The notes: generated by a model not told the origin, from the sequence alone. Positions 43,583 to 57,700 are shown, counted from the first letter of the stretch. The stretch: DNA of 64,000 bases from Magnaporthiopsis rhizophila (GCA_003049465.1 PYSS01000067.1:1-64000); one strand, 5' to 3'. Numbers and translations are program-made.

Positions 43583-46500
43583 AGGATAAACTAGGGACGG
43601 ATCTCCGGTCGCACCGAAGTCGGACACACACCACCGCCGTGCGAGGCCACGAACCTCGTCCGCTCCGAACTGCTCCTCTCCCTCGGGGCATTATCTCCCG
43701 GGTGGACTCGTTGATGAAAGCGCGTCTTGATTAGGTACCCGAGGAAGATGGCTGCGGACTGGGAATGACGGGATTCTCACCCTGTAGAGCAACCATATGC
43801 TTCCTGCCTGCGTGCATGAGGAAATTTCAGCGCGCGGAAGAAGCAATAGCACCAACAACATCAGGCATGTTACTCTCCCCCGTCGGGACCAAGGCTTCTG
43901 GATCCGGAGGACGGCCAGTTCCGACAAATAGGTAGCCGAGGACTGTCGGATACGCCAGAAATACGCCCTCGGCTATACCTACCGCAAGCACGGGACTTGT
44001 GTTCGTCTGTTAGCATGTAAAGACAAGCGCGCTAGCCCTAGGTGCAGCGCCATCACAGAACTACGGGAAGCGGTACCCTTGCTCACAGCAAAAGATTAGC
44101 AGTTTTGATGCATAACGGCATGGCTGTTAGTTGTCAGACCATACACGCCATGCCGCCGGCCTGCGTGGCATCCACATGCGTGTTCTGTGCCGTTCATAGA
44201 TAAGACGTAATGAAATTTATCCCGCGGGTAGCAAACCTGTAATTGGAAAACCACCCTTGTTGCCTGCCATCCCAAGCTGCACTTTTGTACGCACGCGGAA
44301 GCAACAGGACGCTCCCGCCGAGGCCAACCACACACCATCCCGCCGCAGCGCAATTGTGTGCGGGTGATCGGCCAAATGGCCCCCCCTTTTTTTTTTCCTT
44401 CTCTTCCGGATGTAGCCTCCACGAGCCCCGTCCATTCTCTGCACATGTACGGGACGCCGGGGTTTGTGTGTGGGGAGCTGAGTTGGACGGTGGACGACGA
44501 GGAGGGCGACGACGGCGCGCATTGCCCGGTGCCACCAACACCCACCACCATGCATCTGCTGTGACGCCGCGGCGAATGGCATGGAGACAGACGGCTGACG
44601 GTCGCCACGCTGCGAGGTGAGTTTTTACCGACACCCTGCAGCCACGCCGCTCAGGCTCGAGTGTGCACTGCGAATGTATTGCCTCTTCTGTTTACAGCCG
44701 CTTGCGGCTGGCTGGCTGAAGTCCTCCACGCTCTATAACCGACTTTGTAAGCCGCCGAGCTGTGGTGAGGGGAAAGCAAGCCACCAAGCAAGCCAAGCGA
44801 CGGGCTCCCATCCGCCCACAGCTTTGGTGCGCCTCGGGCGGGTCCTACAAGACCCGTAGTCGTCAGCACCTGATAGACTGATAGCCAAAGGTGCCTAAGT
44901 GTGTCCGGCTGGCAGTGACGGTACCTAGAGATTGGGGGCCGCGGGAACCCGAATTGGTCCAGAAGGTGGTGTGTTGCCCGCCCAATATCGGTCACATCCA
45001 CACCCTATTTTCTGACGCGCCTGCACCGGGTTTGTTTCTGACAGGACACCCACTTGGAGCGGCCCGACTTCCAGCTTCAGAAGGGCCCTCGACGGTTCTG
45101 GCTGGGAAACTCAGCTGGTTGCGGCTGGATTGGCTCCCTCAGGGCGGGCAAAACAATAAGAACAAAAATCGATTGATGCTCGGCCGAGTCGATAGTGCCG
45201 TGTGCAATGATACCTTTCCCACGTTTCCGGCGGGCGGGCAGGGCAGGGTCGGTTTCAGAAGCTGCCAGTCAAGTGCGGGCCGCTGTCGACCCTGGGCAAA
45301 AATAGCGTGCCCTCAGGCTTCCATGCTTCCATGGCACGCACTTGAGCAGCGCGCTGGCAGGCCTCTTATCCAAAGAAAGGCTTGCAGGGACCCATCAGGC
45401 TAGCGAGGCTCAAACACTGTTGTTTTGACAAGTATGTATGCATGCTTCTTATGGTACGTCGTAACCGACGCTAGTGAAAGTCGCAGCACTGCCGCACATC
45501 CTTCTGTTTTCCTGGGTCCCCACGGGAGGAGGGAGTTGGGGGAGCCTGGGGTGCTTGGCGAACGGCAGTAATTGTCCGCAAGGCCCTGGTACAGCTGGAC
45601 TTAACCCCCATCTCTTTCGGATGCTCCAAATATCAAAATACCATGGACCAATGATAGGCCAAATTGCTGCTCGCCCGGTGATAGCGATAGCAACAAAAAG
45701 TTAACAGCAGCCCTTCCGCATCTGTCATCCCAAGAAAGCACAGCCCAGAAGGGCCCGTCGGCTTGGGGACAAAAAGGGTGTGGAGCCAGGTGATTCTAGC
45801 GCGGTGACGACACCTTGCCGTTTCGGGAGCTTGCCCGAGCTCCCTGCTCCCCAATCTTTGCTTTTATCCTTGGCGTTTTTTCTTCTCGACTTCCCGTCTC
45901 CACGCCGTCCATACCCGATCCGCCCAAGGCAACCCTGTCCAACTGACGAATCACGCGAGCTCGCTCGACACACCATTTCGACCTTTCCAGCCTCCTAGTG
46001 CTATTCCCATCATGCCCCTAAGTTTGGGGACGCCCGCTCCGCTTCGCTGGGACACCAATGCCTGCTCATGAACCCGTCCTCGGCCCTCGTTGGCTGCGAG
46101 CACCGTCCAGAGAACACCCGTGATAGCAATCCCACACCCTCGGGCTCGCGGGGAGCTATATCTCCGTCGATATCAGCACTCGCTAACAACACAATCCGCC
46201 ACACACCGGTCAGCCTTGCCAATCACCCACCCTCATTGTAACCAGCCCAGGCACACACCGGTAGGGCTCGCCCCCTTGTCTGACGGTCTGGCCCTCTCCT
46301 CGGCTGGCGACGGGAACACCATTCTCATCAGACACGCCCCGTTCGAGCCACGCCGATCCCAAAACGCAAGAAGCGGCCCACCGCAAGGCGCCGCTGTCGG
46401 GCTGGGCCTCGTTCTCCTCATCAAGGGCCTGATTGAGAACCGACAAGAGTACCTACGAAGAGACATGGAGTGGTGGATTCTCCATAGCTCCAACTTCACA

Positions 46501-47720
46501 TCTGCTCTGCGCACAATGACCCCATCGTCCACTTCCTCTTTTTCTTCTCTGCCTTGCTGGAGCATCGCTCACCACAACTAGACCTAGAGCCGAAAGCATT
46601 CTGTTTCTCTCGCAGAACCACGGCGGCCGTGGTCATAAGCTCGGCGTAGTGCAAGTGGCTGAGCCGACACACCCAATGTTAGATCTTATGTCTACCTAGG
46701 CTGCGGCGGAGGCACAACGGCCAGTGGTCTGGCCAAGGGTTGCTGGTTGGCGGCCGTGGAACCTTGTCCGCAGCCTACAGGAACCAAGAACGGGACACAC
46801 ACCCACGAGAACCCCAGCTCACTCGAGATCGAGTCAGCTCCTGTCCACGGGAGGTGGCATGATCAAACCCCAAAAGCCATCATCTCTCTTTTTTTTTGCT
46901 CCGTACTCGGCGGACCCGCATGGCAGCGGGCCACAAACGCACCTAGTTTGCCAGTTGGCACCTCCCTTCTCTCCCCCCAGTGCGACGCTACCAGGCGGGT
47001 AGCACGCAAGTTCCATGCGCGTCCCATGCCACCCGCGTTACGCTGAAGGTGGAAGAGCAGGTCCAGCCAGCGTCGAGTGCGCGGAAACACAGGACCCGAG
47101 AGAGTGGCCCAGGTACTGTTGTATCGCAGATGCAGCACCTCACCTGTGCGCCTAGCCAAGGTGACGCAGGGTGGACCGGGTCTCTCGCCTCTCCTACTCG
47201 TCCCTCTCCCTCACCACTGGCGGCTCATCGTGGACGGACAGCATATTGTGCCGTCACACTATGTTCTGAGCCTCCTCCTTGCCCATTTTGCGTCTCCGTC
47301 CCCGCATTGGCCCCCTCGCTGCGCAGCCCCTGCTGCCACACCCCCCACTCCCCCGCCCAAGTATCCCTGCAAGGCTGGACATCCTGGACGCCCTCAAGCT
47401 CGCCGCTGGAATGCCAGTGTCTGCAATGATCTGCTTCCGCTGTCACGACCCACACCCTCGTTGTGATACCAGATTCAGGGAACAACGCATGCCGGGTGGT
47501 ACACCGGCGGTTTAAAGATGGGTGGCGTGGACAAAACATCCACCGAGACTCGCAATCCCTCGGTCTCTCTCTCTCCCTCCCCCTTCGTTCCTGATTCTCC
47601 TTGTTGCTTGACTGTTCCCGACCTGCTTCGCACGCTGTTTGCTGCCTCGACCTGTCTGTCGCCCCACTTCCCATCCCGCATGGCAGTCGCTCGGAGGTCT
47701 CAGTGCCGACCGAGACGACT
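42130..47720. other. 5.6 kb gene-free interval
   Basis: I find no convincing gene on either strand. Frames of 100-210 codons at 42649..43272, 44096..44634, 46090..46581 and 47225..47854 overlap others, lack motifs and include translated homopolymers. T or A runs occur near 43157 and 43540, and a T run near 44389. The right end (about 47500-47720) is CT-rich and is the likely leader of the Zn2Cys6 gene. Confidence 0.5.
43540..43580. repeat. 41-base T homopolymer
   Basis: A run of 41 T, followed directly by GCAGG. The length is unusual for nuclear fungal DNA outside low-complexity tracts and may be the tail of a poly(A) retroelement insertion read from the opposite strand; no element body is recognised next to it. 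Confidence 0.9.
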
Positions 47721-49576
47721 ATGGAGCCGGTGACAACACCGACAGGGACTCCGATTCGCAGGGCGTGTAACCGATGCCATGCCCAGAAGCTCAGCTGCAG
47801 GCGCATCGGCGATGAGCCCTGTGAGAGGTGTATCCGCCTCAAGACCGAATGCAAGTCCAGTCCTTCGCTTCGCTATCGGAAACAGCAGCCGCAGCCGCAA
47901 CCAAGACAAAAGGCCCGGCAGTCACAGCACCATCTCGTGTACATTGGAAGGCAAGCACATGACGTGATGGACGAAAATGCGCACCACACAAGCAGAGAGC
48001 AGCCTGGAATATTGGCTAGCCTGGACAGGCGAGCCAGCGCAACTGGTAAGTCAGCTTGCCAAGAATACCCACACAGCTTGTTGGACAATAAACTACACGC
48101 TGGTGTGATTTGCCAGGGGCCCTGTCTTGGCTTCGTTCCCGGCATGGATGGAAATACTCACAGCAAGTTCTTGACACAGTTACGTCCGCTGGCCTCCTGC
48201 CCGAGAAGCCCTGTATGACGATAGACGACCTCGGCGACGCGCGCAACACGAACCGACCCCACCATGCCAGCATCTGTCCTGGTACGGCGGAAGATGACAC
48301 CGCATTGCGCATGGTAGGGTTTGCCTTCGGCATCGACACGCGGCTCGACCCCCTCTTTTCGTCAAGCAGCCCCGGCGAAGGCAACCACAACATCCACCCT
48401 TCAGCATCTATCGAGCACATGGCCCACGCCGCCAGCGATTACTCCCCTCGCCAGGGGTACGGCTCCACTGGCATCAGCTATCCCTTCCCTCAGCCGACAG
48501 ACTGTCAACCCGCTTTCCCACTTGCGCCCTCACTCAAGCGCCATCAACAAGGACAAAACCAGCATCGAAGCCAAGGTTCCCTCCAGCCCCAGGCAGGATC
48601 CCCACCAGGAACCCTCGAAGCTGTAGGCCATGGTGGACCGCTATCACCGCAACGACGACCCATTCTGGACTCCATCACCCCCAGACGCGTGGCCCACCAC
48701 AGCGCCTGGCTGGGCCTCATGTCCGACCTGAACAGAGAAACATGGGAGCTCAGCTTGCAGGTTCCACACCGCGGCCAACTGGAGAACAGCTTCGGCGTGC
48801 ACAGTTACACCTTTTACCAGGAACACAAGGCTGGCTCCGACGATCAACGCCCCTTTCCGCTGGATCAGATGTTCGGCCTTTCGCGGAGACTACTCGAGGC
48901 TCTCAGAATACCTACGGCGGGCACGGGCCTCGGCTCCTCACCCTCGTCTCACGGAGGTATTTCAGCTGGCGACTCTTCGCCACCCTCGCCACCCTCACTT
49001 GACCAGGCAGCCTTTGCTGGTGGTGCTCCCTGGTGGCCCGGGGAGGCCGGAACAGGCCTCTCCACTGCCGCGCCCGCAGCCCCGGTGGATTCGGGGTCGG
49101 TGCTTCTTTGCCTATCGACCTATGTGCGGCTGATTGACCTCTATCACCGAGTCTTTCAGCTGGTTGACGAAGAGATATCCTTATCTAGCCGCGGTGGTGG
49201 TCAGCTGGAGACCTTCAAGCTCTGCACGCTGCCGGACGTCTCCCTGGGTGGCATCTACCCCGTCGCGCCCTCCCCCGTGCTGCAGATGACAGTCACCGTC
49301 AGGGTAGCGGAGGAGTTCCTGGGCGGGCTGCGGGCAGAAATGGACATGCTCGGCTCAGACCTGGTGGCGTCATGCCCAGTGACAGCTTGGACACAGTCAC
49401 CGGCTTCTGCTCGCAACTCAATGGCAGTTGACGCCGGTCTGACTGCTGCTAGCCTCGGCAACGCCTCCATCTCGTTCGCCGCTGCCGTTCAGAGCGCCAT
49501 GTTCGAGGTAAAAGTGCAAGAAGCGAGGATCCGGCAGGGTCTCGGAGCGATAAAGGCCAGACTGGAGCGCAGCTGA
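47721..49576 (+). CDS. Zn(II)2Cys6 transcription factor (AflR-like architecture)
   Basis: Two exons, 47721..48045 and 48117..49576 (GTAAGT donor, TGCCAG acceptor), 594 residues. The start is the first ATG in frame. The zinc cluster is complete: Cys at 16, 19, 26, 34, 37 and 44 in a C-x2-C-x6-C-x7-C-x2-C-x6-C pattern (RRACNRCHAQKLSC ... CERC), followed by a basic/Gln linker. The C-terminal half includes VLLCLSTYVRLIDLYHRVFQ, a segment common in regulators of secondary-metabolite clusters, but no full fungal-specific TF middle-homology region. It is the nearest upstream gene to the polyketide synthase, same strand, with 2.1 kb and an assembly gap between. Role as pathway regulator is inferred from position and type. 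Confidence 0.85.
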
Positions 49577-51715
49577 CCCGAAATAGAGGAGGGGGGGGGG
49601 GGGGNNNNNNNNNNNNNNNGGGGGGGGGGGGGGGGGTTTATTAAGCAAACAACAGCGGCAGCAGTGCTTGGCCCGCGATGCTAACAAAAAGTGACTTTAC
49701 TTTGGGATCAATACAATATCCACACCGTTCAGAATTAGGTTATTTACGCGGCCACTTAAAGGAATATTACACGGCGTCGGGGCCTATCACATCCGAATCT
49801 CACTGCAAGAATAAACGAGAAAAACACGCACGGGCCCACAGACACGTCTCTCATAAGAAACCGACTTTAATCCCCGTAGCATAATCTACCCAGACTTTTT
49901 TTTGAATGGAACAGAAAAAGGGGCATGGTGATGACTGTGTTCACGGGCATGTTTCAAACTGAAAACACCTCTTGAACGCGACGTTCGTCTGCCCTGTCTT
50001 GGTAAGAGAGAGAAAGGGGCGACAAGGAAAAAAGGTGAAAAAGAAAATGGGAAGGGAACAATAAGCAGCATGGCGTCTGTAATAAATCGACAGAGCGTAT
50101 CATCATCAGAGATCAGATGCACAAGGGGCGCTCATTGATGCACGCGGGGTTGTTAGTTGTGTGACGGGTTGGTCCGTCAGACCATGTCTTGAGAACAGAG
50201 TGAGGGATCCAATCCCATGAAGCGGGCCAAGCGAGCCGTGTCTGTTAATTACTTCACTCCCCCGGCCAGGGTTTGTTCTCTGTATGAATTTGATTGCCGG
50301 CTTGGAAGTTGGAAGCGAGTGAATCCCGCCGCGGAGAGGGGTACCTGGTGGCTGATTTGATTTTGATACTACAAAGATGCAACACGCTCTGGATTGGGTT
50401 CTGATCCGAGAGTGACCGCCATCTGTGCTGGCTATCATTATTTGCTCCGCACGAGCCAGCGCACCGAGAAGTCTCACTTGGGCTGGGGAGATATGTGGGG
50501 GTGACTTTTTTGCCCCGCCAGATATTTAGGTCAGCTACCGGCGACTTCGGCACGAAAGGACTGGAGAAAAAGAAATAAGAAGAAAAAAAAATATGGAGAA
50601 AAGGCGTGGTGGGCCATGTCGTTCGATGATAGGCTGGCTGGCTTGCTGCCTGCCTTCCATTGTTCCTGGCCCGTTTCTTCTAGGTTCCACCATCCTTATC
50701 AAACCACATGGTGATTATGCACTCACACTCGCATATGGGTAGCCACATACATCTGTAGACGTCCATCCGCCCGCCCTCGCCTGCATGGTTTTGGCGGACC
50801 CTGGCAGGGTCACTACAGCATCTGGCTGCGCCGCTCTGCTGGGCGACTTTACGTACCTGCAGTGCCGCGTCGGAACTCCGATTCCGAATCCGCTCCCCAC
50901 AAGCGACGACACCACACCATCCACCCACCTACCCTCTTTGGCGAGCTGGGAGGGCGGCTCAAGAGGGAAATATTGTTTTTAGGGGACGTAGTTGATAATC
51001 ATTCATTCAGACTCCAGGGTAAGAGTAGAGATATTGACGCCTTGCGGCGGGGTCCAAGTCCACGCCCACCACGCGGCTGAGGCTCGCTTGAGGAACCTTT
51101 TGTGGCAGGCAGTGACGCGTGCTCTTGATGTACCCGTCCGTGTTTAGCAGACACACACACGCACACAGCACGCCCCTCGGTTATCCACGTATATCTCGTC
51201 TTTTGTGTGGTGCATGCATAACATGGGCGAGCTGTGGATCCGATGTGGGAGGACAAAGATACACTGCCCTGGTCCAGGCACGCCGAGGGAGGGCAACTGC
51301 AAATGCAAAATCCACCGAGAGCCCCCCAAGGAACGGCTCTCGACGTATTCCCTTCCCGTCCCTCCCTTTGTGCTGTATGGGTCGGCTCTTTCTTTGACTG
51401 CACGCCCTACCTCGACAATGGCATGCTTATCCGTACCCCTTCCCTTTGTTGCCGCGGGTGTGCTATAAATGCTCCTGCCTAACTGAGCCTGATGTTTGGT
51501 AAAATGAGTAGATAATATTGTGTAGGAATCTTTTTTTCTCCCCGGCATAAAAACCGTGGGCCTTCCTCCTCGCTCGTTCCTTCCCTATGTCTTCTTCTCC
51601 CACCAAACAGATCCCTCTTGTCGAGTTTCCACTTCCAGGTTCCGTCTCTTCCTTCCTTCCTGATAGCACCAGACCCTCAAATCAACAAAACCTCGTCCCC
51701 ACACAAATCCCCACA
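49577..51715. other. Intergenic between regulator and PKS
   Basis: 2.1 kb including the N gap. The right end has a CT-rich leader before the PKS start and an additional in-frame ATG at 51587. No gene is supported in between; frames near 50100-51670 are short and overlapping. Confidence 0.55.
49591..49636. other. Assembly gap (15 N) inside a G run
   Basis: Fourteen G, then N at 49605..49619, then seventeen G. The gap begins just 15 bases past the regulator's stop codon. True gap size is unknown; sequence may be missing between the regulator and the PKS. Confidence 0.97.
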
Positions 51716-54700
51716 ATGGCGTACGACATGCCTCCAAACGAGCCGGTAGCCGTGATCGGCAGCAGCTGTCGGTTCGCAGGCGGCGTAGATTCACCCTCAA
51801 AGCTCTGGGACCTGCTGGAGAAGCCGAGGGATCTGTCAAGACCCGTCCCCGCGGACCGCTTCAACGCCGGCGGCTTCTACCACCCCAACGGCGAGTACCA
51901 TGGCACCACAAACTCCACCAGGGGCTACTGGCTAGAGGGGAACCATCGCGTCTTTGACATATCCTTCTTCTCCGTCACCCCCAAAGAGGCCGAGACCATC
52001 GACCCCCAGCAGCGTCTGCTGCTCGAGGTCGTCTACGAGTCTCTGGAATCGGCAGGCTACGACCTGAAGCAGTACGCGGGCAAGAAGGTGTCCGTCTTCG
52101 CCGGCATCATGACCGCCGACTTCGACACCCTTTGCCAGCGGGATGATCTTCTAGGTTCACAGTACCTGGCGACGGGAAACGCACGCTCTATAATCTCCAA
52201 CCGCATCAGCTACTTCTACGACTTCCAGGGCCCGTCCATGACCATCGACACGGCCTGCTCGGCCTCCCTGGTCGCCCTGCACCAAGCAGTCCTCAGCCTC
52301 CGCAGCGGCGAGAGCGTCATGGCCTGTGTGACAGGGGTCAATATGATGCTGGCACCCGAGCAGTTCATCGTGGAGTCCAGCCTGCACATGCTGAGCCCGT
52401 CGGGCCGGTGCCAGATGTGGGATGCCGGAGCGGACGGCTACGCGCGCGGCGAGGGCGCCGCATGCCTGCTCCTCAAGCCGCTCAGCCGTGCCCTGGCCGA
52501 CGGCGACGTGATCCAGGCCATAGTCCGCGAGACGGGCGTGAACTCGGACGGCCGCACCAAGGGCATCACGATGCCGAACCCGATCGCACAAGCAGCGCTG
52601 ATCAGGGACACTTATGCGCGCACGGGGCTCGACCCAAGCCGCGAAGACCATCGGTGCCAGTATTTTGAGGCGCACGGCACGGGAACGCACGCCGGCGACC
52701 CGCGTGAAGCTGCCGCCATTGCTGACGCTTTCTTTCCGGCTGGAGACACCAGGTTCGACCAAGATTCGATGCCGGAGTTTCCGCCGCTCAAGAGGAAAAA
52801 ACTCCTTGTGGGCTCGGTCAAGACGGTCATTGGACATACAGAGGGTGCTGCCGGCCTGGCCGGAGTCCTCAAAGTCATCCAGGCCATGAAGCACGAGACG
52901 ATTCCTCCGAACCTCCACCTGAAGACGCTTAACCCCAGTGTCAAGCCCTTCTATAACGACCTCGAGATCCCAGTCTCTGCTACTCCGTGGCCGGACGCAG
53001 AGCAGGGTCACCCCCTTAGGGCAAGCGTCAACTCGTTCGGCTTTGGAGGCACCAACTCGCACGCCATCCTTGAGCGGTACACACCCAGCATCCACAACCC
53101 GGTTGGCGTCCACTTCAGTCCAGCTGGAGCAGCATCCGTCTATCCCACCATCCCACAGAAGCTGCGACAGGACAGGTTCCCGCTGCCTCTGGTGCTGTCG
53201 GCCAACTCGCAGAACTCGCTGTACTTAATGGTGGAAAAGTACCGAGACTTCCTCGCCCAGAAGGTCGATGAATTCTCGTCTCCTCAGCTCTTCTTAACGC
53301 TGCTCCGCCGCCTCTACACGAAACAGGGTCCTTTCCCCTTCAAGCTGGCCATCACGGCCGACACCGTCACGAGTGCTATTGAGAAACTCGACCAGCTTCT
53401 TCTTGGTGCATCAACCTCTAAGCATCCCCAGCTCGGCACGAGGACAGCAGCTATCCGACAGCCACTGTCACCGTGCGGAAAATTTAGAGTCCTGGGAGTC
53501 TTTACCGGCCAGGGAGCACAGTGGGCCACGATGTCGAGGGACCTGCTCATGAACTGCGACCGATACAGCCGCTCCATCTCGGAGCTGGACGCTGTTCTGC
53601 GCTCGTGCCCGGACCCTCCAGACTGGACGCTGAAGCACGAGATTCTTGCAGAACCTCCAGTCTCCCGCGTCAATGTTGCCGCTGTTTCTCAGCCTCTCTG
53701 CACTGCCCTCCAGGTCGCCATGGTTGATCTCCTCTCGACCCTCGGTGTGTCGTTCCACTCCGTCGTCGGCCACTCGTCTGGCGAGATCGGGGCGGCGTAT
53801 GCGGCTGGTTTCATCGACGCCAAATCCGCCATCCTGATCGCCTACTACCGGGGCAAGTTTGCAAGCCTTGCGGGCCCGAGAGATGCAAGCGGTGCGGCGG
53901 CAGAGGACGGAACAACAACAGCGCCCAGGCAGAGCGGTGGCATGGTCGCCGTCGGGCTCTCTAGGACCGAGGCGGAAAAGCTCTGTATCCAGGAGAAGTA
54001 TGCGGGAAGGATCGTCCTTGCTGCGAGCAACTCGCCGTCTAGCGTCACGCTCTCGGGCGATTTTGACGCTGTCAGCGAGGTCCAGAAGGGGCTCGAGGCG
54101 GAGGGAAAGTTTGCTCGTGTGCTTGCCGTCGACACAGCCTACCACTCGCACCACATGGCGTGGCCGGCGCTCGAGTACAGTAATGCCCTGCGGGCGTGCG
54201 ATATCACACAGGCGCCCAAGATGGCAGGTGGCCGCGAGACGCGGTGGTTCTCCTCCGTGAATGGAGGCTCAGATGCCTTTGATGCCACAGCAGAGATCCA
54301 AGCCACGTACTGGGTGGACAACATGACGAAGCCCGTACTCTTCCGAGAGGCACTGGAGAAGGCTTTGGGCGGGGATAGCTACTTCGACCTTGCCATCGAG
54401 GTCGGCCCGCATCCGCAGCTCAAGGGACCCGCGGTCCAGACCATCGAGGCTGCGACAGTATCCGGATCCGAGACCAAGATACCATACCTAGGCGTCCTCG
54501 ATCGCAAGAAGGGTGACTCCGCCGCTTTCTCGGACTTTCTTGGTTCTCTCTGGACCATTTTTGGACCTTCTGCCGTTGGAGTTGACGCCGCCATAGCTTG
54601 TGCCAAGCCCGAAGGTGTGAAGTCTGATGAGCTGCCGACTTACCCGTGGGACCACTCCCAGGTTCACTACAGGGAGTCCAGGATATCTCATCAGTACAGC

Positions 54701-57700
54701 CACCGAACCCATGCGCCGCACGAACTTCTTGGAGTCCGCACCAGGGGCGATAGCGAGTTCGAGATGAGGTGGAGAAACATCTTAAAGCTCGAGACAATCC
54801 CCTGGATCGAGCATCACAAGTTCCAAGGCCAAGCGCTCCTCCCCGCCTCGGCATACTGCGTCATGGCGCTCGACGCCGCCCGAGTCCTCCTCAACGGCCG
54901 GCCCGCGGCTCTGGTCGAGCTGCAAGACGTCGAGTTCGTCAACGGCATCACTATCGAGGCCGGAACATACGGAGTGGAGGTGCTGTTCACGCTGAGCGTC
55001 TCCTCGCCCTCCAAGGACTCCTCCTCCCGCTCTCGCAGCAACAACCCCCAAGAGATTGAGGCAAAGTTCACCGTCTCCTCCGCTTATGCGGATGGCACGA
55101 CGCCGCTACGCCAAAACTTCTCGGGCCGTATGCGCATAGAGCTTGGAACGCCATCCGCGGATGTGCTGCCGCCCAGACCGTCTCTGCAGCCCGAAACCAT
55201 GACCGTCAGCCCTGATGGCTTTTACAAGATGATGGCGGGCCTTGATCTTGGATACACGGGTCCCTTCCGGGGAATCGAGAAGATTGAGCGGCGCTTCAAC
55301 TTCGCGTCCACGACGCTGCCCAAGATTCACCCGGAGGATACGACGACGCTCAAGGTCAGCCCGGCGATGCTGGACACGTGCTTCCAGGCGTGCTTCTCAG
55401 CCTTTTCGTCGCCTGGCGACCGGGCACTGTGGACGCCATTCCTCCCGCGGAGCATCTCCAAAGTCCGGTTTAACCTGGCCGTCTGCGACAGAAACGAGGA
55501 CGAGCCGGACCAGAAGACGCGGGTAGACGCGCACCTGACTGATTTTCGACCCATCTCCAAGCAGGGGGCAGCGACCATCACGGGCGACATGGCCATCTAT
55601 AACAGCAAGGGCCAAACGGAGGTCCAGATAGAGGACATGGTGGTTGCCTCATTCGCCGCCACCAAGCCCGAGGACGACTACGAGCTCTACCTGCACACGG
55701 TCATGCAAGTCGACGCCGAGGACGAGATTGTCGGCGCCAAGCCCTTTGACCTGGACAGCGCTGAGGAGGAGCACCGAGTGCTCGAGGGGAGCTTTGAGCG
55801 TGTCACGTCTTTTTACTACAAGACCAGGGGCGCGAGCAGCAGCATCAGCCAGCTGAAGAGTGCCTCTACAATGGAATCCTTCGAGCCGCCGCCCTTTGTC
55901 GCCGAGGGTCTCACCAGCAGCCCCTGGCCGCACGAGACCCGCGAGTCGCTCCGCGAGTTCATCGAGTCGTCGCGATCCCCGGCGGCTCTTGAGCTGCTGA
56001 GCTCGCTGGCGGCCAAGCTGCCCTCGCCGGTCCTCGCCCCCATGATTCCCGGCGTGAAGATCGAGGCGCAGACGCTGCTGAGCTTCCAGAAGCACATCCA
56101 GATGGTGACGTGCCAGATTGCGCACCGCTACCCCCGGATGCATGTGCTTGGAGTCACCGATCCCAACCTGTACCTTGGAGAGTACATCCTGGCCGGCCTT
56201 GGCTCATCTTTCCTTTGCTTCACGACAGTCGGCGCCGACAAGCGGTTCGACCGCCGCGTCCTTTGCAACATGCCGCAGACCATTCGGGATAAGATTGCTG
56301 CGAACAACGATCTCCTCCTGAGCGAAAAGACCAAGCGCGACGACGATACTGGCACAGCAGCAGCCTACGACATGGTGGTCCTGTCCACTTCTGTAATGGA
56401 GCCAGGTCAGGCGGCTGCTGTGCTCAAGATGATACGGCACCTCATGAAGCCCGGCGGATTCCTGCTCATGATCCACACCACCACCACAATGAAGCCCCTG
56501 AGGGATAACATCGGTCGGTGCGCAGGCGGTCCCTTGGTGGGCTTGCCCAGCGTTGTGGGCAACAATGGAGCCCTCACGCCGCCCGACTGGCCCGACGCGC
56601 TGGAGGACAGTGGTTTCGTCAGGGGCCCAGCGAATGCAGACCAGTCCTTTCCGCCGGGATACTCCCTCATAGTCAGGCAGACAGAATGCGCCGACAAGAA
56701 GATGCTGCGCCTTCCCTTCGGCATCGCCGGCCCAGGACCCCTTGGGGCAGTATCAGTGGACACGCCGGCGCGCAAGGCCGTCTTCGGCCGCCTCACGTCG
56801 CAGCTCCTGGTGGTCGGTGGCGGCTTGCGCCAGACGCCCAGCCTGCCCGAGCAGATTGCATATCTGGTCGAGGCGTCATGCGACAACGCCGTCCGCGTCG
56901 CGCGCGCCTTTGACGATATCGACCCGGCCGACATTGCTAACTGCACCGCCGCCATTGTGCTCGCCGACCTGGACTCGCCCGTGCTCTTCGGCATGACCGA
57001 GGAGCGTCTCGAGACGCTCAAGGCGCTGATGAGGCCCGACATGCGCATCCTCTGGGTCACCAACACTGCCGGCGGCAGCAGCGGCACCGAGCAGTCGGCG
57101 TCCTTTGGCTTCGCCCGCACCCTAATCGCCGAGATGCCTAGCTTGGCGCTGCAGATGCTGGACCTGGACACGCTTGACGGAGACGTCACGACGACGATTG
57201 TCGAGAGTTTTGCTCGCCTCTGTCAGCAGGCTTCAATGTCATCGGATAGCAGTAACAGCAGCAGCAGCGGTGGTAACAGCGACAACATGCTTTGGTCTTA
57301 CGAGCACGAGATCCACATCAAGAACGGACGGCGCCTGGTTCCTCGTGTGCTGCCGTATCAGCCCGCTATCGACCGCTTCAACTCGGCCCGCAGGATCATC
57401 ACGAGACCGGTCAACACGGCTGAGAAGAGCGTCGAGATCGTCACTGTTCAGCTGTCGGACGGCTCGGTTCACTATGAGACTCGCTCCGTTGACTTCAAGG
57501 TGGAGTCCACCACCACCACCACCTCTCCTATTCCGGTCCAGGTGCTGTATAGCGCCGTCAACCCAGTCAGCGAGCACGGGAGGTTCCGGTACGTCTGCGT
57601 CGGAAGGACGCTGGAGCACCACCGAGAGGGCCGAGCGGTGGTGTTCTTTTCGAGCAAGAATGCATCGCTCGTCCATGTCGAGAGCCGTGACGTCTACGGT

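Noticed and set aside
52157..53113. 318-codon and other antisense frames within the PKS
   Set aside because: Codon-bias shadows; PKS catalytic motifs lie on the plus strand throughout.
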